The position numbers and the translations under genes are program-made. A stretch of DNA of 64,000 bases from Nymphaea colorata (taxonomy: Eukaryota; Streptophyta; Magnoliopsida; Nymphaeales; Nymphaeaceae), in the NCBI RefSeq assembly GCF_008831285.2, contig NC_045147.1:14362854-14426853 (forward strand), read 5' to 3'. The notes beneath the pieces are model-generated. The model was not told the DNA's origin, made no database searches, and worked only from the letters and a program-made list of their open reading frames with translations. This document shows positions 23,111 through 36,381 of the stretch, piece by piece. Each line of letters opens with the position of its first letter. The stretch's first letter is position 1.

Positions 23111-25645
23111 AAAACTGCAGCATTCAACCCCAATGTAATTCAAAGAATATTGTAAAAACAAAACTTCAGGAAAAACTGCCATCAGTCACTGAAAATCACG
23201 ACAAACTGGCCCATGAACGAAGTAATATCTTCCCAGTGAACATATGGAAGATGCAGCTTATACATAATTGTCCCTAAGAAAAAGCAAGAGTAGTTATAAT
23301 CTTTCCAGCGCAGCCGTAATCTCTACCAGAGTGCCTTTTCTGACAACCGCTGTTTATGGAGTTTAGGAATGTACCAAACTCACTGAATCTTAAACTTTTT
23401 AGTCATGCGTATGTGTGTTTTGCGTGTTTTCAGGACGGTCAGACGTGGGGATTTAGTTTTCTTATTAATATAAGGTTCAAGTCTCTTTCGTGTGCAATTG
23501 TTTTGTTTTTCTTTAATACTTCTTGCGTGCAGCAAATGTGATATCAGGTTGATTCAGTAAGCTCCGCTTTTGAATTCCCAGCATCTAACAAGGTACTTTG
23601 ATTGAATTTTATATGGTAAAAAACATTTTTTTTTTGTAGAGAAAACGCCAATAAACAGTTGTTGTCCAAGCTGAACGCATCTAGATTTTCAGACCAGAGC
23701 AAAAGTACCTTGCATTGTGAGAAAAACTAGATGGACAATACACTAAGACACGCACATATATATGAGGTGAAATCTTTTAACCATCCGGATCTCCATCCAC
23801 GCATGATTAAATATACTGCCTGATGCAACACCGCTCGATGCATTACATCGGACAGTTGTAACTGGATGCAGCTCCGAAAGATGAGAGGATGAGAGGATTT
23901 CATCTCTTTATATATATATATATATATATATATATGAGTGAATGATGAATCTAGCTATCTAAAATACCTAACAATCTAATGAAACCATTTATCTAATATG
24001 AACAAAATATTAAATGATAAAAATAACCTTCAAACTTTTCTTGTTGGTTTTCTTAACATTATAAATAAGACGGTTCTAATATATGATCGAGTGATTTTAA
24101 AAAGTCAAAGTCGTATATATATATATATATATATAAAGGTGTTGGTGCGTTGGCAAGTGTACGCCACTTTTTCAGTGGATTCATGATGAATGAGGTTGGA
24201 TTGATTTGAAGTTGGGTGGAGGAAGCAAATGTGAGTTGTGCAAGGTGGAAGAATCCAAGATGAAGCACGGGAGTCCCGGGCATGCGCCTGCTCCCAACCA
24301 ATAATGGCAGAACTCCCAAACCATATTTTCAAATCTCTCCCTCTCTAGAATGCAAACAATTCTAGGGAGAGTGGATGGTTATAGAAAGAACAACTCAAAA
24401 AAAGGTGAGCGAGCGAAGAAAAATCAGTTCAAATTGGATTTCAGATCGAGTTTTGGTAGAAGCAGAGATGCCTTTCTATTGGTCTGCTGTAACACTGTGT
24501 TTTTCTTCCCGGGAAAGTAAAGCTACATGTTCGGCATGGTCAGGCTGCTACTTCATTCAAATGAAGCAAATTAACAGCTCAGAACATGTATTGGTGTTTG
24601 GGGAGGATTCGTTTTAGGAAAAGGCAGTGATTTTCTTGATTTCTAAGATAAACCCATACATGGAAACAACTACAAAGAATGTAATCTTTACCGCTCACTG
24701 TCTGTTTGATAGCTCAGACAAATTTGCTTTTTATTGCCAATAGTGGTGGAATCTCTTCTCATTTTTTATTACTTCTCTCAAATAAGACAAAGCTTTTGCT
24801 GTGCATTAAACTTGGTCACTTTAGTTTAACTTTTTCATTAGTTTTACCTGCAAAACTTTTTCATTCATGGAGGGAAGATGTTTCGGTTGAACTCATGACC
24901 TTCATTCTTTCTTTTGTTTCTCTTGTTCCTTTTAAAAATCATTTTGGTTCGTGGAGAAGAGATGTACCAAACAGCCCATTGGTTTTGCTTCCTACTTGAC
25001 TTAGGATGGGAGGTCTCAAGTTTAGAGCTTGCTTATTATTGTGAAGTATCAATGCTCGAGTTCTTTCTAATGACCTGTCGATCCGGAGCAGAAGCCGGTC
25101 TCCCTTGAATGGCATAGCATAACTGGTTAGACAAACAATTTTAAGGGCACAATTTTTTTGGACTACAAATGGTAGATGCACAATACTTTAGTTGACACGT
25201 GTTCTGCTTCCCATTAACAACCCTGCACCTCTGGGGGTAAGGGAAAAGAGAAATGAGCTTCAACCCCTTCCAGGTATCTCTCTCAATAGATGCCATTCTC
25301 ATGTGAAGGGAATGGTCAAATGAAAAGTGTTCGCCTAAGTGAAGAGGCACTCTATAGTTTGCATGGGAAAGTGAAGATTTTCCACTCATAATGTGGTCTC
25401 AACAATCATTTTCTATGTCGACAGCCACATTCAACCTGCCAGGGAAAGATAGTGTGAAACAAACACCTCAATGGATTCACTTTCCGATTCCTAGCTCCCT
25501 TTCATATGAAACAATCAGCCGTCTTCATATGAGACGGTGGAAATTTCGCATTGAGGGCCACAATGAAACGCCAGCCCATTGATTCAACTATGGAGTCCAC
25601 CTTTCATATGGCACCTTCCCTGATATATATTCCAACGGCTTCAGG
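23111..25645. other. Intergenic DNA with two (TA)n tracts
   Basis: No gene recognised. (TA)n tracts lie at about 23908-23935 and 24114-24136. Short frames at 24375-25108 show no family signature. Confidence 0.4.
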
Positions 25646-25804
25646 CAGTAGCGGAGCCAAACAAATTCGCTGTAAGCGCACTTGTTTAAAAATATTCAAA
25701 TTTGGTGGGACACTTATATATATAAAGATAAATATTTAAGATTTTCATTTAAAAATAAAGAAATTTTAAGAGACTGGTGTGAGCAACTTGTTGCTACGCT
25801 ACTG
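25646..25804. mobile_element. hAT-like MITE, 159 bp, with 8-bp target duplication
   Basis: The 5' end CAGTAGCGGAGC and the 3' end GCTACGCTACTG are inverted repeats with one mismatch in 12. The element is flanked on both sides by GCTTCAGG (25638-25645 and 25805-25812). An 8-bp duplication together with termini beginning CAG is the signature of the hAT superfamily. At 159 bp it has no coding capacity. The interior is A/T-rich. Confidence 0.8.
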
Positions 25805-25812
25805 GCTTCAGG

Positions 25813-28690
25813 TTCAGAAGGTGGAAAGCAAACATGTTAGAAGTTAATTAAATAATAGTTTAAAAATAAATTTAAACTTATTACTTAAAAACCTGATATT
25901 TCTTAACAATCGTGTTAGCCAATGTTGTAGAAACCAATGAGCATACACGACATGGGAAATGGAAAATCGATTCATTTTCCCATGAATGTTGTTCGCTTTC
26001 TCAAATTCGAAGGTGGATCAAACGCTGGATTAGATAAACAGTTGCTGACATTATCAGCAGGGACGAGTGCAGAAACTGTCAAATAAAATCGAAGGTCTCA
26101 TAAGACATTGATTTGGGCTATTTGGCAACCGTGTCGAGAAGATCCAGGGCTTCCAAAACATTCACAAAAGTCACATTTCCTTTCCGGCGACCACTTTCTT
26201 TGGTTACAACGCGAATATGGGACTTTGATTCCTCTCCCCAAACAGACTGTGTCAGATATTTCCAATTTTAAATGCAAATTCTGAGACCAGGGTACACCGG
26301 TGACTGAAATTCAGGCTCCGGGCTCCTTAGAAAACCAAAAAAAAAAAAAAAAAAACTTGGTGAAAAATTGACTTGTGCTGTAATTATATTATTTTTTATC
26401 ATCTTGGCATGGTAACAAGTGGTTTCATGAATCAGGTATAATAGATTGACGACGCAAATATATCCTTTAAAAAAAGAAAAAAAAAAACTATGTTATAGTG
26501 TTCTATAAATCTACACTTCTCATCGTCAAACTGCCCAACAGGACATATGATCTTAAGAAAAGTATGAACTCTATGAACAAAACGCGCAGACCAGCGTACA
26601 TCAGTTTGGAACAAGTTCTTAATTTCTCAGTGGACTTCACACCAAATTGGGACTCTGCTTTGCCGATTTTGCCAAGAGAAATGGACAGTGATAATAACAA
26701 TGGAATCTGAAATGACCAGAATGTTTCAACAACGTGTGGCTGTAGAGAGAGGGGCTTGTGGTTTGACGGAATCTGACAGGGAAAAGCATGAATCCGCTCA
26801 TTAAAGGTTTTGTGTTAGAAATAGTTTGACCATCATGTTTGTATGAGTTCTTTGACTTTCATATTGTTCAATGCACAGTTGCAGACCTGAAGGTTGATCA
26901 TTTTATCTAACTCAGTACATAATACTAAATGATGAAAATAACATCATTTTTTTTTTTTTTGCTTTTCTCTTAACTGTCCTGGATATTAAATAGTTGGGCA
27001 ACTCTAAAAAACAAAAGTCACCATTTAATTTTTCATATACGTATATATACACACGATTAACTATGAAATTGAATGGGAATCACATACACTATCGATTTTA
27101 TATCATGCTTGGATTGATAGAAAATGAATGGAAAGGAAAAGAAAAAAAAGACTTATGAGGATATTTGGATGGAGGGAAAAGGAAAAAAACATAAAATCCT
27201 TCACAAAAGTGTGTTTGGCTGGAAATGAATGAAAGGAAATACTCCGAAACAAATGAGTTTCCCTAATCGAGACACCTTGCCTTCTTTTGAGGAGTATTAT
27301 TACCACCTTTTGGAAACATACATAGCTTGGTTTCTACTGATTCAACTTAATCTCTACCATCTGATCTGATCTTAGATGGATATGATTTCCATTCAATTCT
27401 GCATTATACATCTACTTGGTATCCACATGAGAAAGGTCAGTAAAACTGGATATGCTTCTTAGCATGGTAGGGAATCCAGGGGCCGACGTTCAGATCAAGT
27501 CTTTGAAAACTTGGTGTATGTTGTCTAGGAAGAGCCCAAGAAACTGCTTAGTATACAGAGATTTTACAGTCAAAATAAAGTGTTAAAAGACTTATATCAG
27601 ATTATGCAAAGAAAGACACCAAAAAAACCTATTTTTTTTTGTTTTACATGTAATTTTTTAAAAAATCATTTAACTGATTTCTGTCTCTATCAAAATTTTG
27701 AAAGTATAGTTCAGCCCTCTCAATGAAAAAATCATAGTCCATTCATATCGAGACTCACATGAATGTCAATTAAGATTGACAATGGAGAAGATTCAGATGA
27801 TCTGATCACCGAGTGAGGACTTAATTTACAACATAAAATTGGCTTGAATATGAATTCTTACGTCTAATATCATGCGGATCCAGTGTCCGAATCAGAGTGA
27901 GGGAAAAGATCAACTCCGAGTGACAATCGAATATAAAGATAGAGACGGAGTCAACTTTAAATCCAAACGAGCTATAATACACATTGAAGCCGTTCATTGC
28001 ATCACCAAGAAAATTTAATTCGACGCGAAATATAGAAATAAGTATTTGGAGTTATGGCGTTAATCTTGGGTATATTTTTTAAAAAAGGAAAAGTAAATAA
28101 AATACGGGAAACAAAGTCCGATCTAAATTAATCCGCTCCTTTTGCAACCCCTAATCTCAATCAACCATTCTCTTACCTACAAAGGAAAGGAAGCGAGAGC
28201 TGAGAGAGAATGTGTGTGAGGGGACAGCTTGTTTCGTGATTGGATGTCCCGTAACGCCTTTAAAGGCGACCATTGATTGTGAGCTGAGTAATTGAGCCAC
28301 TCCCCAACCAACAACCATTCCACTGAGGGGGAAATACATTTAGATAAATTAGCACGCCTAAATGCAAAATAGAAAACTCTGTGCGCCTTTCCGTAAATGA
28401 TAGACCGAAGCAATTCTTTTATCTTTTATATCGGAAAACTTATCAAAATAACTTCGTCATTCGGACAAACAAAATAATGAGACCACCAGGTTTTACGGAA
28501 CCCTAAAACGCCGTTAGCAAGAATTCGCCGTTCCGTTGATTGAAAAAGAAAAGGGAAAACAGGAAGAGATAAATAAAAGGCACTAAAGTCGCAAAGAGTA
28601 AAGAGCAATTTTCCGCCCTCTCTGCAAAAGGAAAAAGAGAAAATAAAGCAAGAAAAGCAAAAAGGGAAAGTTTATGGAGCGCGGTTAAAA
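25813..28690. other. Intergenic DNA, no gene recognised
   Basis: A/T-rich, with poly-A tracts (about 26338-26356 and 26468-26487), GGAAAGG-rich repeats at 27118-27240, and one relic of the CAAAATTTTGAAA family at about 27675-27760. Short frames here have no homology I recognise. Confidence 0.4.
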
Positions 28691-28699
28691 TTCCAGAGT

Positions 28700-29160
28700 A
28701 TTTACCTCTTTCTCTCTCTACACTTCATCTCAGGAGGAGACCTCCTCCTGACCTGACCCTTCTTTGACCACTTCGCGCTCTTTCTCCCTCTACCCATCCA
28801 TCGATTGCACGCTGCACACCAAAAAGAAATGGTGGAAATTGCTCTCTCTCTCTCTAAAGTATAATTACACCACTCTCTTTCTCTCTCTACCCATTTCCTC
28901 CAGGAGACTTGAAAATACTGTCCCACTTTCTCTCTCTAGGGACCCACCCATCACTCTAATCTCTCAAGGTGATACTTTCTCTCTCTACCATCTATTGCCT
29001 CCTTGTGAAACGCTTTCCCGTTTTCTCTCGCTGCCCATCAGTCCATTTACTCGAAGCTCACCTTCTCCCTCCCTTCCCTGTGCCGTCCGTCCTTCCTCCG
29101 GCCAGCAAATATTAAAATCTTAGGTCTGTCTTTCTATTTGTGTCTTTCTCCCTCTTCTCT
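28700..29160 (+). repeat. CT-rich leader with irregular repeats before the receptor kinase
   Basis: A TTTCTCTCTCTACCCAT-like unit recurs at intervals of about 45-95 bases: near 28709, 28782, 28876, 28932, 28977 and 29022. The tract lies immediately upstream of the ATG at 29228 and probably forms the core promoter and 5' UTR. (GA)n/(CT)n tracts are binding sites of plant BPC (GAGA-binding) factors. No TATA box is obvious. Confidence 0.65.
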
Positions 29161-29227
29161 CTTCTAGAACGCCAAATCATAAAACCGGTCTGCACTCCCT
29201 CCAAAACCACCACCATCCGTCGACACC

Positions 29228-31994
29228 ATGATGGCGCCGACGGCCACTTCCTGCGGACTCCGACCCGCCTTTTGCCTCTTCCTCCTCCTCCTCTTTGCAA
29301 GCTTCCTGCCGCCGGGAAGAGCAGACTTGGCTGGCGACAAGGCCGCGCTTCTTACCTTCCGTTCGGCGGTGGGGCGGTTCCTCCCGTGGAACCAGAATGA
29401 TACCACTCCCTGCTCGTGGCAGGGGGTGGTGTGCGCCGACGGACGGGTGGTGGTGCTCCGCCTGCCCGGCACAGGCTTGATCGGCAATTTCCCTTCTGGG
29501 GTGCTGGGCTCCCTCACCGCCCTTCGCACCATCAGCCTGCGTTACAATGCTCTCTCCGGCCCCCTCCCGTCCGACCTCGCCGGTGCCGCTTCCCTCCGCA
29601 ACATCTACCTGCAGCATAACCGCCTTTCGGGTCCAATCCCACCGGCGATCTTTAGCCTCCAGAAGCTCGTCCGGCTCGACCTCTCCGGAAATAATTTCAG
29701 TGGCAGCATCCCTCTCGCCTTCAATAACCTCACCAGGCTGGCTACCCTCCTTCTCCAGTCGAACTCCCTCAGGGGACCTGTTCCCGACCTCCGTCTCCCC
29801 AACCTCTCCCTGTTCAACGTCTCCTCGAACCAGCTCAATGGCTCCATCCCTGCCGTCATTGGCCGTCATGGAGCCAACTCATTCCTTGGCAACTTCGCCC
29901 TCTGCGGCGCTCCCCTCGCTCCCTGCCCAGGAACCGCGCCTCCCCCTGGGAGCAACAGCCCAGGAGGAGGAGGTGCTGGTGCTGGTGGTAATGGTGGCGG
30001 CGGCAAACGGCACAGGAGGCTCTCTGGTGCGGCCATTGCTGGGATCGTCATTGCCTGCGTTGTGGCGGCAATTGTGCTGCTGATAATCTGCTTGGTGTGC
30101 TTTAAGAAGAAGAGCAGCCAACGGAAGACGGGCGCGATCGATATGCCCCCTGCGAAGTCGCTGGATCCGGCAGCACAAGAGAAGTCTCTGGATGTGGAAG
30201 AGGAAAATGTGGGTGGTAGCGGTATTAGGGAGGCCAGTTCAGTGGCTAAGGCAGACATCGGTGGTGCTGGACCCCCGAAGCGGTTGGTCTTCTTCCCCGG
30301 GGCCAAGGGGGGTTTCGATCTGGAGGACCTGCTCAGAGCTTCAGCAGAGGTTCTGGGGAAGGGGACGTTCGGAACGGCCTATAAGGCTGTGCTTGAAGAT
30401 GGGACAGTCGTTGCAGTGAAGAGGTTGAAGGATGTGAACTTGAACCAGAGGGAATTCGCGGCACAGATTGAGAGAATCGGATCGATGATGAACAGCAATC
30501 TTGTTCCTTTGCGTGCTTACTATTACTCCAAGGAGGAGAAACTCCTTGTCTATGATTACATGCCCATGGGTAGCCTCTCTGCATTGCTCCACGGTGGGTG
30601 CTTCCGTCGATTATCTTGTTTCTGTGCTGGCGTTAGTAATGCTTTTCCAGTTTTCCTTTTCTAACTCTTTCGTATCTTTTTCAGTGAATGAGATGGTGGT
30701 TCTACTTTTTCCTTGATTTTTGTCTTCGTCTTTCTTCTGCTTTACTTCATCTCGCTTCAGTCATGATTTTGTTGGATGGTCATCTTCTAACTATCTCCTT
30801 TCGTGTTTCTTTAGAAGATCATGCATAAATTCCTCCATTTTTCCCTCTTGTTCTTTTTCCCCCCTTCACAGCTGTTGTCTATTCTTGCTTTCCCAAATGA
30901 TTTGCTGGTGATAGCTCTTTTAATCGTCATTGTGCTTGTCCTATCCTTATGGACTTTATTTTTTACTGGTTCTGGTCTTAGGATTCGTTTCGTGGTCCAG
31001 GTCTGTTTCTTATTTGATTGCTCGCTTTGCTCTTTATATCAGTTGATTTTTTACGTTGTTCTGCACCTTACTTTTTCGTTCTTGTTGACGTTCTACATTC
31101 AGCTGGTCTGTGTTATTGTCAGTAATTAATCACTACATAGTTGGCTCGGCGTGTTGACCTTAAGGCAACCCTCTTTCGTTACGTATTTTGCATCTCTTTC
31201 TATTGCATACGCACATTTCGCCTTGAATTTGTCAGGTTTTATTGGCAACCCTTTTCTTAATTCAGCTGCAAATATGGCTGTATTTCCTTTCTTCTTCTTC
31301 TTCTTCTTCTTCTTCTGATAGAATGGCAACATGAACAGGAAGCAGAGGAGCAGGTAGAACACCACTGAACTGGGAATCAAGGTCCCGGATCGCCCTGGGA
31401 GCAGCAAAGGGTATCGAATATCTCCATTCTCAAGGTGCCAGCATTTCCCATGGCAACATCAAGTCGTCCAACATCTTGTTAACTAGAGAATATGATAGTT
31501 GCGTGTCCGATTTTGGTCTCGTCACGCTGGTTTCTGCTGCACCAGCTGCTAACCGTGTAATCGGCTACCGAGCACCAGAGGTGACCGACCCGACTCGAAT
31601 TTCCCAGAAAGCAGATGTCTACAGTTTTGGAGTTCTGCTTCTCGAGCTCTTGACTGGTAAACCGCCTGCTCATGCTTTGCTCAATGAGGAGGGCGTAGAC
31701 CTGCCAAGATGGGTACAGTCTGTGGTGCGGGAGGAATGGACCTCAGAGGTGTTTGATCTCGAGCTTTTGAGATACCAGAATGTGGAAGAGGACATGGTTC
31801 AGCTGCTGCAATTGGCCATGGACTGTGCAGCAACCTACCCTGATCAGCGGCCATCGATGGCAGAAGTGGTGAAGAGAATCGAGGAGCTACGGCGAAACAT
31901 TACCAGTATCCATGACGACGAAGAAACGGCACACTCTTCACAGAGGACTACCCACTCTATCGAGGATACAAGTAGTGCTGCCCCTGCTCCTTAG
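29228..31994 (+). CDS. LRR-III receptor-like kinase, RKL1/RLK902 type
   Basis: Plasma-membrane receptor kinase of 673 aa. Exons are 29228-30593 and 31339-31994, joined in phase 1 (CACG|GTGGGT to ACAG|GAAGC). In order: signal peptide (about 1-32), LRR N-terminal cap with PCSWQGVVC (61-69), about five LRRs (75-210), a Gly-rich linker (244-259), one membrane span (about 267-292) with a KKKSSQRK stop-transfer, and the kinase domain (about 370-640). The glycine loop [10 protein letters not shown] (376-385), VAVK lysine (398) and DFG (513-515) are present. The catalytic-loop HRD is HGN (493-495), as in its relatives RKL1 and RLK902, so phosphotransfer may be weak or absent. The exon-1 coding sequence is very GC-rich, unlike most neighbours. 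Either of two adjacent ATGs (29228, 29231) could start translation. RKL1-group members act in immunity and development through partners, which is inference here. Confidence 0.93.
31287..31316. repeat. (TTC)n tract near the kinase intron's 3' end
   Basis: About nine TTC units lie 22 bases before the acceptor at 31338, so they also serve as part of the polypyrimidine tract of the 745-base intron. Confidence 0.85.
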
Positions 31995-34900
31995 CCTGTT
32001 TGGCTGTTTGAAAGGCAGGGAACGAAAGTAAACAAGAAGTTGGTGGTTTAGAAAGCATTGGTTAAAGGGAGATTAAAGTTTGTCCATTATCCTTTCACCA
32101 TCCTCACCGTGGTATGTTGTTTTCTTTTTCTTTTTCTTTTTTTCTCTCTCTCTTTTCTGTTCTTTCATTTCTTGTTTCCTCTGCTTTCTCCTTCGATGGG
32201 CTTTATGTGATTTTGGAGGAGGAATAATGGGGAGGAAGAAGAAGGGGCTTAAATGCGTTTGGTCTTTTGCAATGAGGATTGGGGACTTCTCAATGCTTCT
32301 TGTAATTACTTTTCTTTTTTCTTTTTTTAATCTGCCTAGAGGAATGGTTGTAATTTTTCATTTTTTTTTCCTTTTGGAGTAAAGTTTCTTCTCATTGTTA
32401 TTGTGAACTAAGACATTCAGGACTTTAAACCTCAATTGAACTGCTACGACCATGATTTTGACACAAACCGTTTGGTTTCATTCGCCGTGATTATAGTCAT
32501 TAGGAAGCTGGCGTCCCTAAAGTGGGTTCAGAATCTATCTACTAATAACTGTATCACGTGGGCACTGTAAATTTTCATCAACCGCTTGTCTTCCATACGA
32601 GTGAATTTGGTAAAATCACTGCGCTGTAAAGAGCAGGAAGTACCATGTGCTTGGCATGTCAGAACAGTGATAAGTTTTTTCTGAGAACCCCTTCTCCAAA
32701 GGGCATTGTTCTGTCTTCCCAAGGTCAAGGAGTGCTTTATTTCAGTAATCGTATACCTATGCATCATGATTAACATGATCTTTGTCCTCTGTTGATTCAC
32801 TAAAAGGAAGTAACAGCACAAAAGGCAGCAACAACTACCAAGACCTGCATTTCTCTTTTGTTTTTGCTCTTTTTTTTAATTCTGTACTCTGAGCAGTGTG
32901 TGGCTGGATCATTACTTTTTTCTGCTCACTTTGATATTTATGCCAACGAAGCTCGTGAAAAAGGAAGAAACAGGGGGCCGTCTGCAATAATTGCTGCTGC
33001 CACCTAGCCATGTGGGTTGGTCCTGCTGCAATCCTCATCCACTCTGTTTAGTTCTTTGGCTGAAGCTGCTAAAAAGTCTCAAGGTGCAGTGCTCCCAAGG
33101 AATTCTCCCACAGATTCACGTGGAAGAAGAGTCATGAGTTTGGATGTTTTTCTCGGCATGATCTATGGAGAGTTTGCTAATACTTGCTAGTTATATATAT
33201 ATATATATTAGCAAGATGCCATCTTATTTTCTGATCATGTGGGTGGATAAAACAGTTGGTACCAGTGGAAATGAGAAATTATTGAATATAGATCACCTTT
33301 TTCTATTATTTTTTGGTTTTTGTTGGAAATTGAACTTTAGAGGTGTGTTCTGCGTGAATCGTTTATCAGGGAAAATTTGAAGTTGTTTGATCGCGACATG
33401 GAAACAAGTTTTTCAATTGCTTGTAAAAAATGATGGCCCACGCTGTACTAAAACTCGATTAGGTACACATTGTAAAAGAGAAAAGGAGAACACATTTGCC
33501 GAGATATAAAACATACTGTCTTTGTAAACGAGCAATATAGCGAACGTATTTATGAATCATTTTCCAAGCTGGCTGGTTTCATCGTCCACCTCCAATGCAT
33601 TGAAAAGTCACCTGCTCTTGCTGATTGAGCAATAACGCTTCCCGACGTCGCGTCGAGGCAACGTCAACATTGTAATCTTTTCTTTTTTCTTCGAGATAAA
33701 ATTATCAGTTGAAAAAGGGCAGAATCCAATTCCTTTTCATGTTTCGAGAAATTGTTTTTTTTAATCCATTGCCAAGCAATTCAACCTAATCGTTGAATCG
33801 GTTGATTCAACTCCCGTATCATTCTGACAAGGAGCAAACTCTCGGGTAAATCAACTCATTCAATTCTCACGGATATGTTTAAGATGTCTGAAGTTTTTTT
33901 ATGAAACCATATTTAATCATCATCATCTTTATCAGAGCCCCAGCTGCAAGTGATGTGCAACTAAACCATTTAAATGATAATAAAATCGTTCATTTTGACT
34001 TTCATGTCAAACGCTGAGACAGCATTGACATAAGGAGGCTCGCAGACCATTGGTTCGGACCCTATCGGCATCCAAGTATATATATATATATATATATATA
34101 CAAAAAGCTAGGAATCCATATAAATAAATGTTTCATTTTAAAAGTTACCAATCTACGTTTTCATTCTTATAAAACTCGCTTGTTCTTCAAAAGCTGACAA
34201 CCATGATTTTTTAAGTTTATTTTTTCTTTTATATTTTTAATGGACAAAACGGTAAATTTATCATATCGCACGCTTGTGTGTTTATATATATAAATAAAGG
34301 AGGGGTGTATGAGCTGGATCTTATCTATGACCAGCTAAGCGTGTTTAATCGGTGAGTAGTTCCACCTGAAATACTCAATGCTTCTTGCTTTTGGGTATGG
34401 AAATGGGGAGGTGGACTTCCTTTTGCCTTCAAGAGCCTGGATTGGTTGTAGCAGCCACACACGCTTGATTCTTTTTCCCCAGGACTGTTTGTCTTATTTA
34501 GCTATTGTCCAAACACGAAAGCTGGCTGGTGACTGGTGAGACCCATTTGAAGGAGGGGATCCAAATCTCGGAAAAAGATGGTCGGTCTCAGTGGGTCCCA
34601 CTGATCTCCAAAGGACCCAGCATGCCGTGGGCCCACCGACCGACCATGCCTCAATCAAATGTCTTTTTTTTTTTTTTTTTTTTTCCCTCCCTTCTCTTTT
34701 CTATGTTTTGGATCTTAAAGTGGGATCTGGGTTGGAATTTGTCTCAGAATAATGTGATAGTCATAAATATCATTTTCTGGTTTGAAATGACAAAATTTTT
34801 ATCAGGTCTAAAATAACAAAGTTGTTTTCTTAAAAAAAATAAAGATACATTCAGCAAAATAAAAAACTTAAATTTACATATAAATTAAAAAATGATGTAT

Positions 34901-36378
34901 CCTATATAAAAAAAATTGTAAAATGATATTTTGGCCCTTATCAAAATTTTGAAACCGGCGATTCTCATGAAAAATTTCTAGCTCTACCACCGGACTTGAA
35001 CCGATAAAACCCACGGCAGCATTTCAGATTATTCCCTGGTTTGGCGTAGTCAAAAGAGAATTTGATCAGACATTCAAGGTGGGTCCGAGATTTATTCAGG
35101 AAGAAGAAAAGGATGAACAAAAACTGTTGAATTTTCAGACGGAATAGTTGGTATAGAATAGAACGGTGCAAGTATCATACTTTTCGAGGTCGTCAAACTT
35201 GCTACATACATGTTCGGATCAGGCAGGTCAACCACCCAGAAGGAGAAAACGAGTTGGGGTTCTTACAAGGCTTCCTCCTCAATCCTCCGTCTACATTTAA
35301 ATAATTTAGTCCAACTCCTTGAGATCTCTAATCTTGTTGGATATTAGTTAAAATTTAAGTTGTGTATTGATCAAGGAAAGGTCTATGTGACCTGACAGTG
35401 GTCGGAGGCAAATCGGATCCAGATCCAACCTGCCAGTTTAGATCTGCTCAAGTTGCAATCGGTTGGTAGCTGTATTCTGCATCATTTGATGCTTGTGATT
35501 AGAAAACAGTTCCACTGAGATTATCCAGTGCTGCCCACTACATTATATCAACTATAAGTTGGCTAAGAATCCTTTTTTTAAGATCTTAACCTTAGTTACC
35601 AAGCTAAGATGAACCTAATGAAATAGAATATTTGACATGGATGATCAAGAAACTTGTACCATTTCAGCAAAACTTAGTACTCTACAAGGAATTTTTTAAT
35701 GGGCAGCAAGAAAATTGGATCCAAGTTAGAGATCCGATCCCCCTTTGATCTAAACCTAGGGGCTGGTAGGGGCCAAAAAGTTGTACTTGGGCCTCTGTTA
35801 AAATTTTGAAACTGTAATTCAACCCCTGCAATAAGAAATTTCTAGCTCCGCCTTTGTCTAAATTGGATGAAAAATTTGCCAGCACCATGTGATGCTCTCG
35901 CGAACTGGAGAAGTTAAATGCCCTCATTAAAGCAATCTTTAGTTCCTGATCATTAGTTTTGATCAATCTGCTCACGAGGATCAATATTTAACTTACATAA
36001 TAATGAATGCATGAAATTGGAACCAGAGAGATTGTTAGTCTTTCTTTCCAAGAGCTGATGCCAATTTCTTACATCCCAAGTTGCGTGCAGCACAGTAAAA
36101 TCCTTTACTTCAATAGTGCTTCAACCAAAAGCCAACTATCCAGTCTGGGCAATTTCACGTTGGGTTAACGACTAAGTAGACTTCTTCATGTCTGTAAGAG
36201 AATGAACAACTGTTGCTTAGAGCCATGAAAAGGCCTTCCTTGGAGGTAGTTGACCAGCGTTTCTTGGACTTTTTCCTTTTCAAAATCTATTGGAATTGAA
36301 TATATATGTGGCGGAACTTTGTTTCGGCCACTCCCAGAAAGGAAAACATGAATTTTTAGTGTTATTGAAAAACACGCC
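31995..36378. other. Intergenic DNA, no gene recognised
   Basis: Kinase 3' UTR, then A/T-rich DNA. Simple repeats: (TA)n at 33191-33209 and 34076-34100, poly-T at 34664-34684. Two relics of one dispersed repeat family lie at about 34934-34992 and 35790-35855 (see findings). No coding or RNA gene is evident. Confidence 0.4.
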
Positions 36379-36381
36379 TAA

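Noticed and set aside
29177-29869. 230-codon open frame antisense to the receptor-kinase first exon
   Set aside because: It mirrors the GC-rich coding strand; its residues are low-complexity E/G/R and it has no family signature. High GC3 removes stops on the opposite strand.
34975-35010. Box-B-like GGTTCAAGTCC on the minus strand, considered as a tRNA gene
   Set aside because: No matching box A at the right distance and no cloverleaf; it falls beside a dispersed repeat relic.
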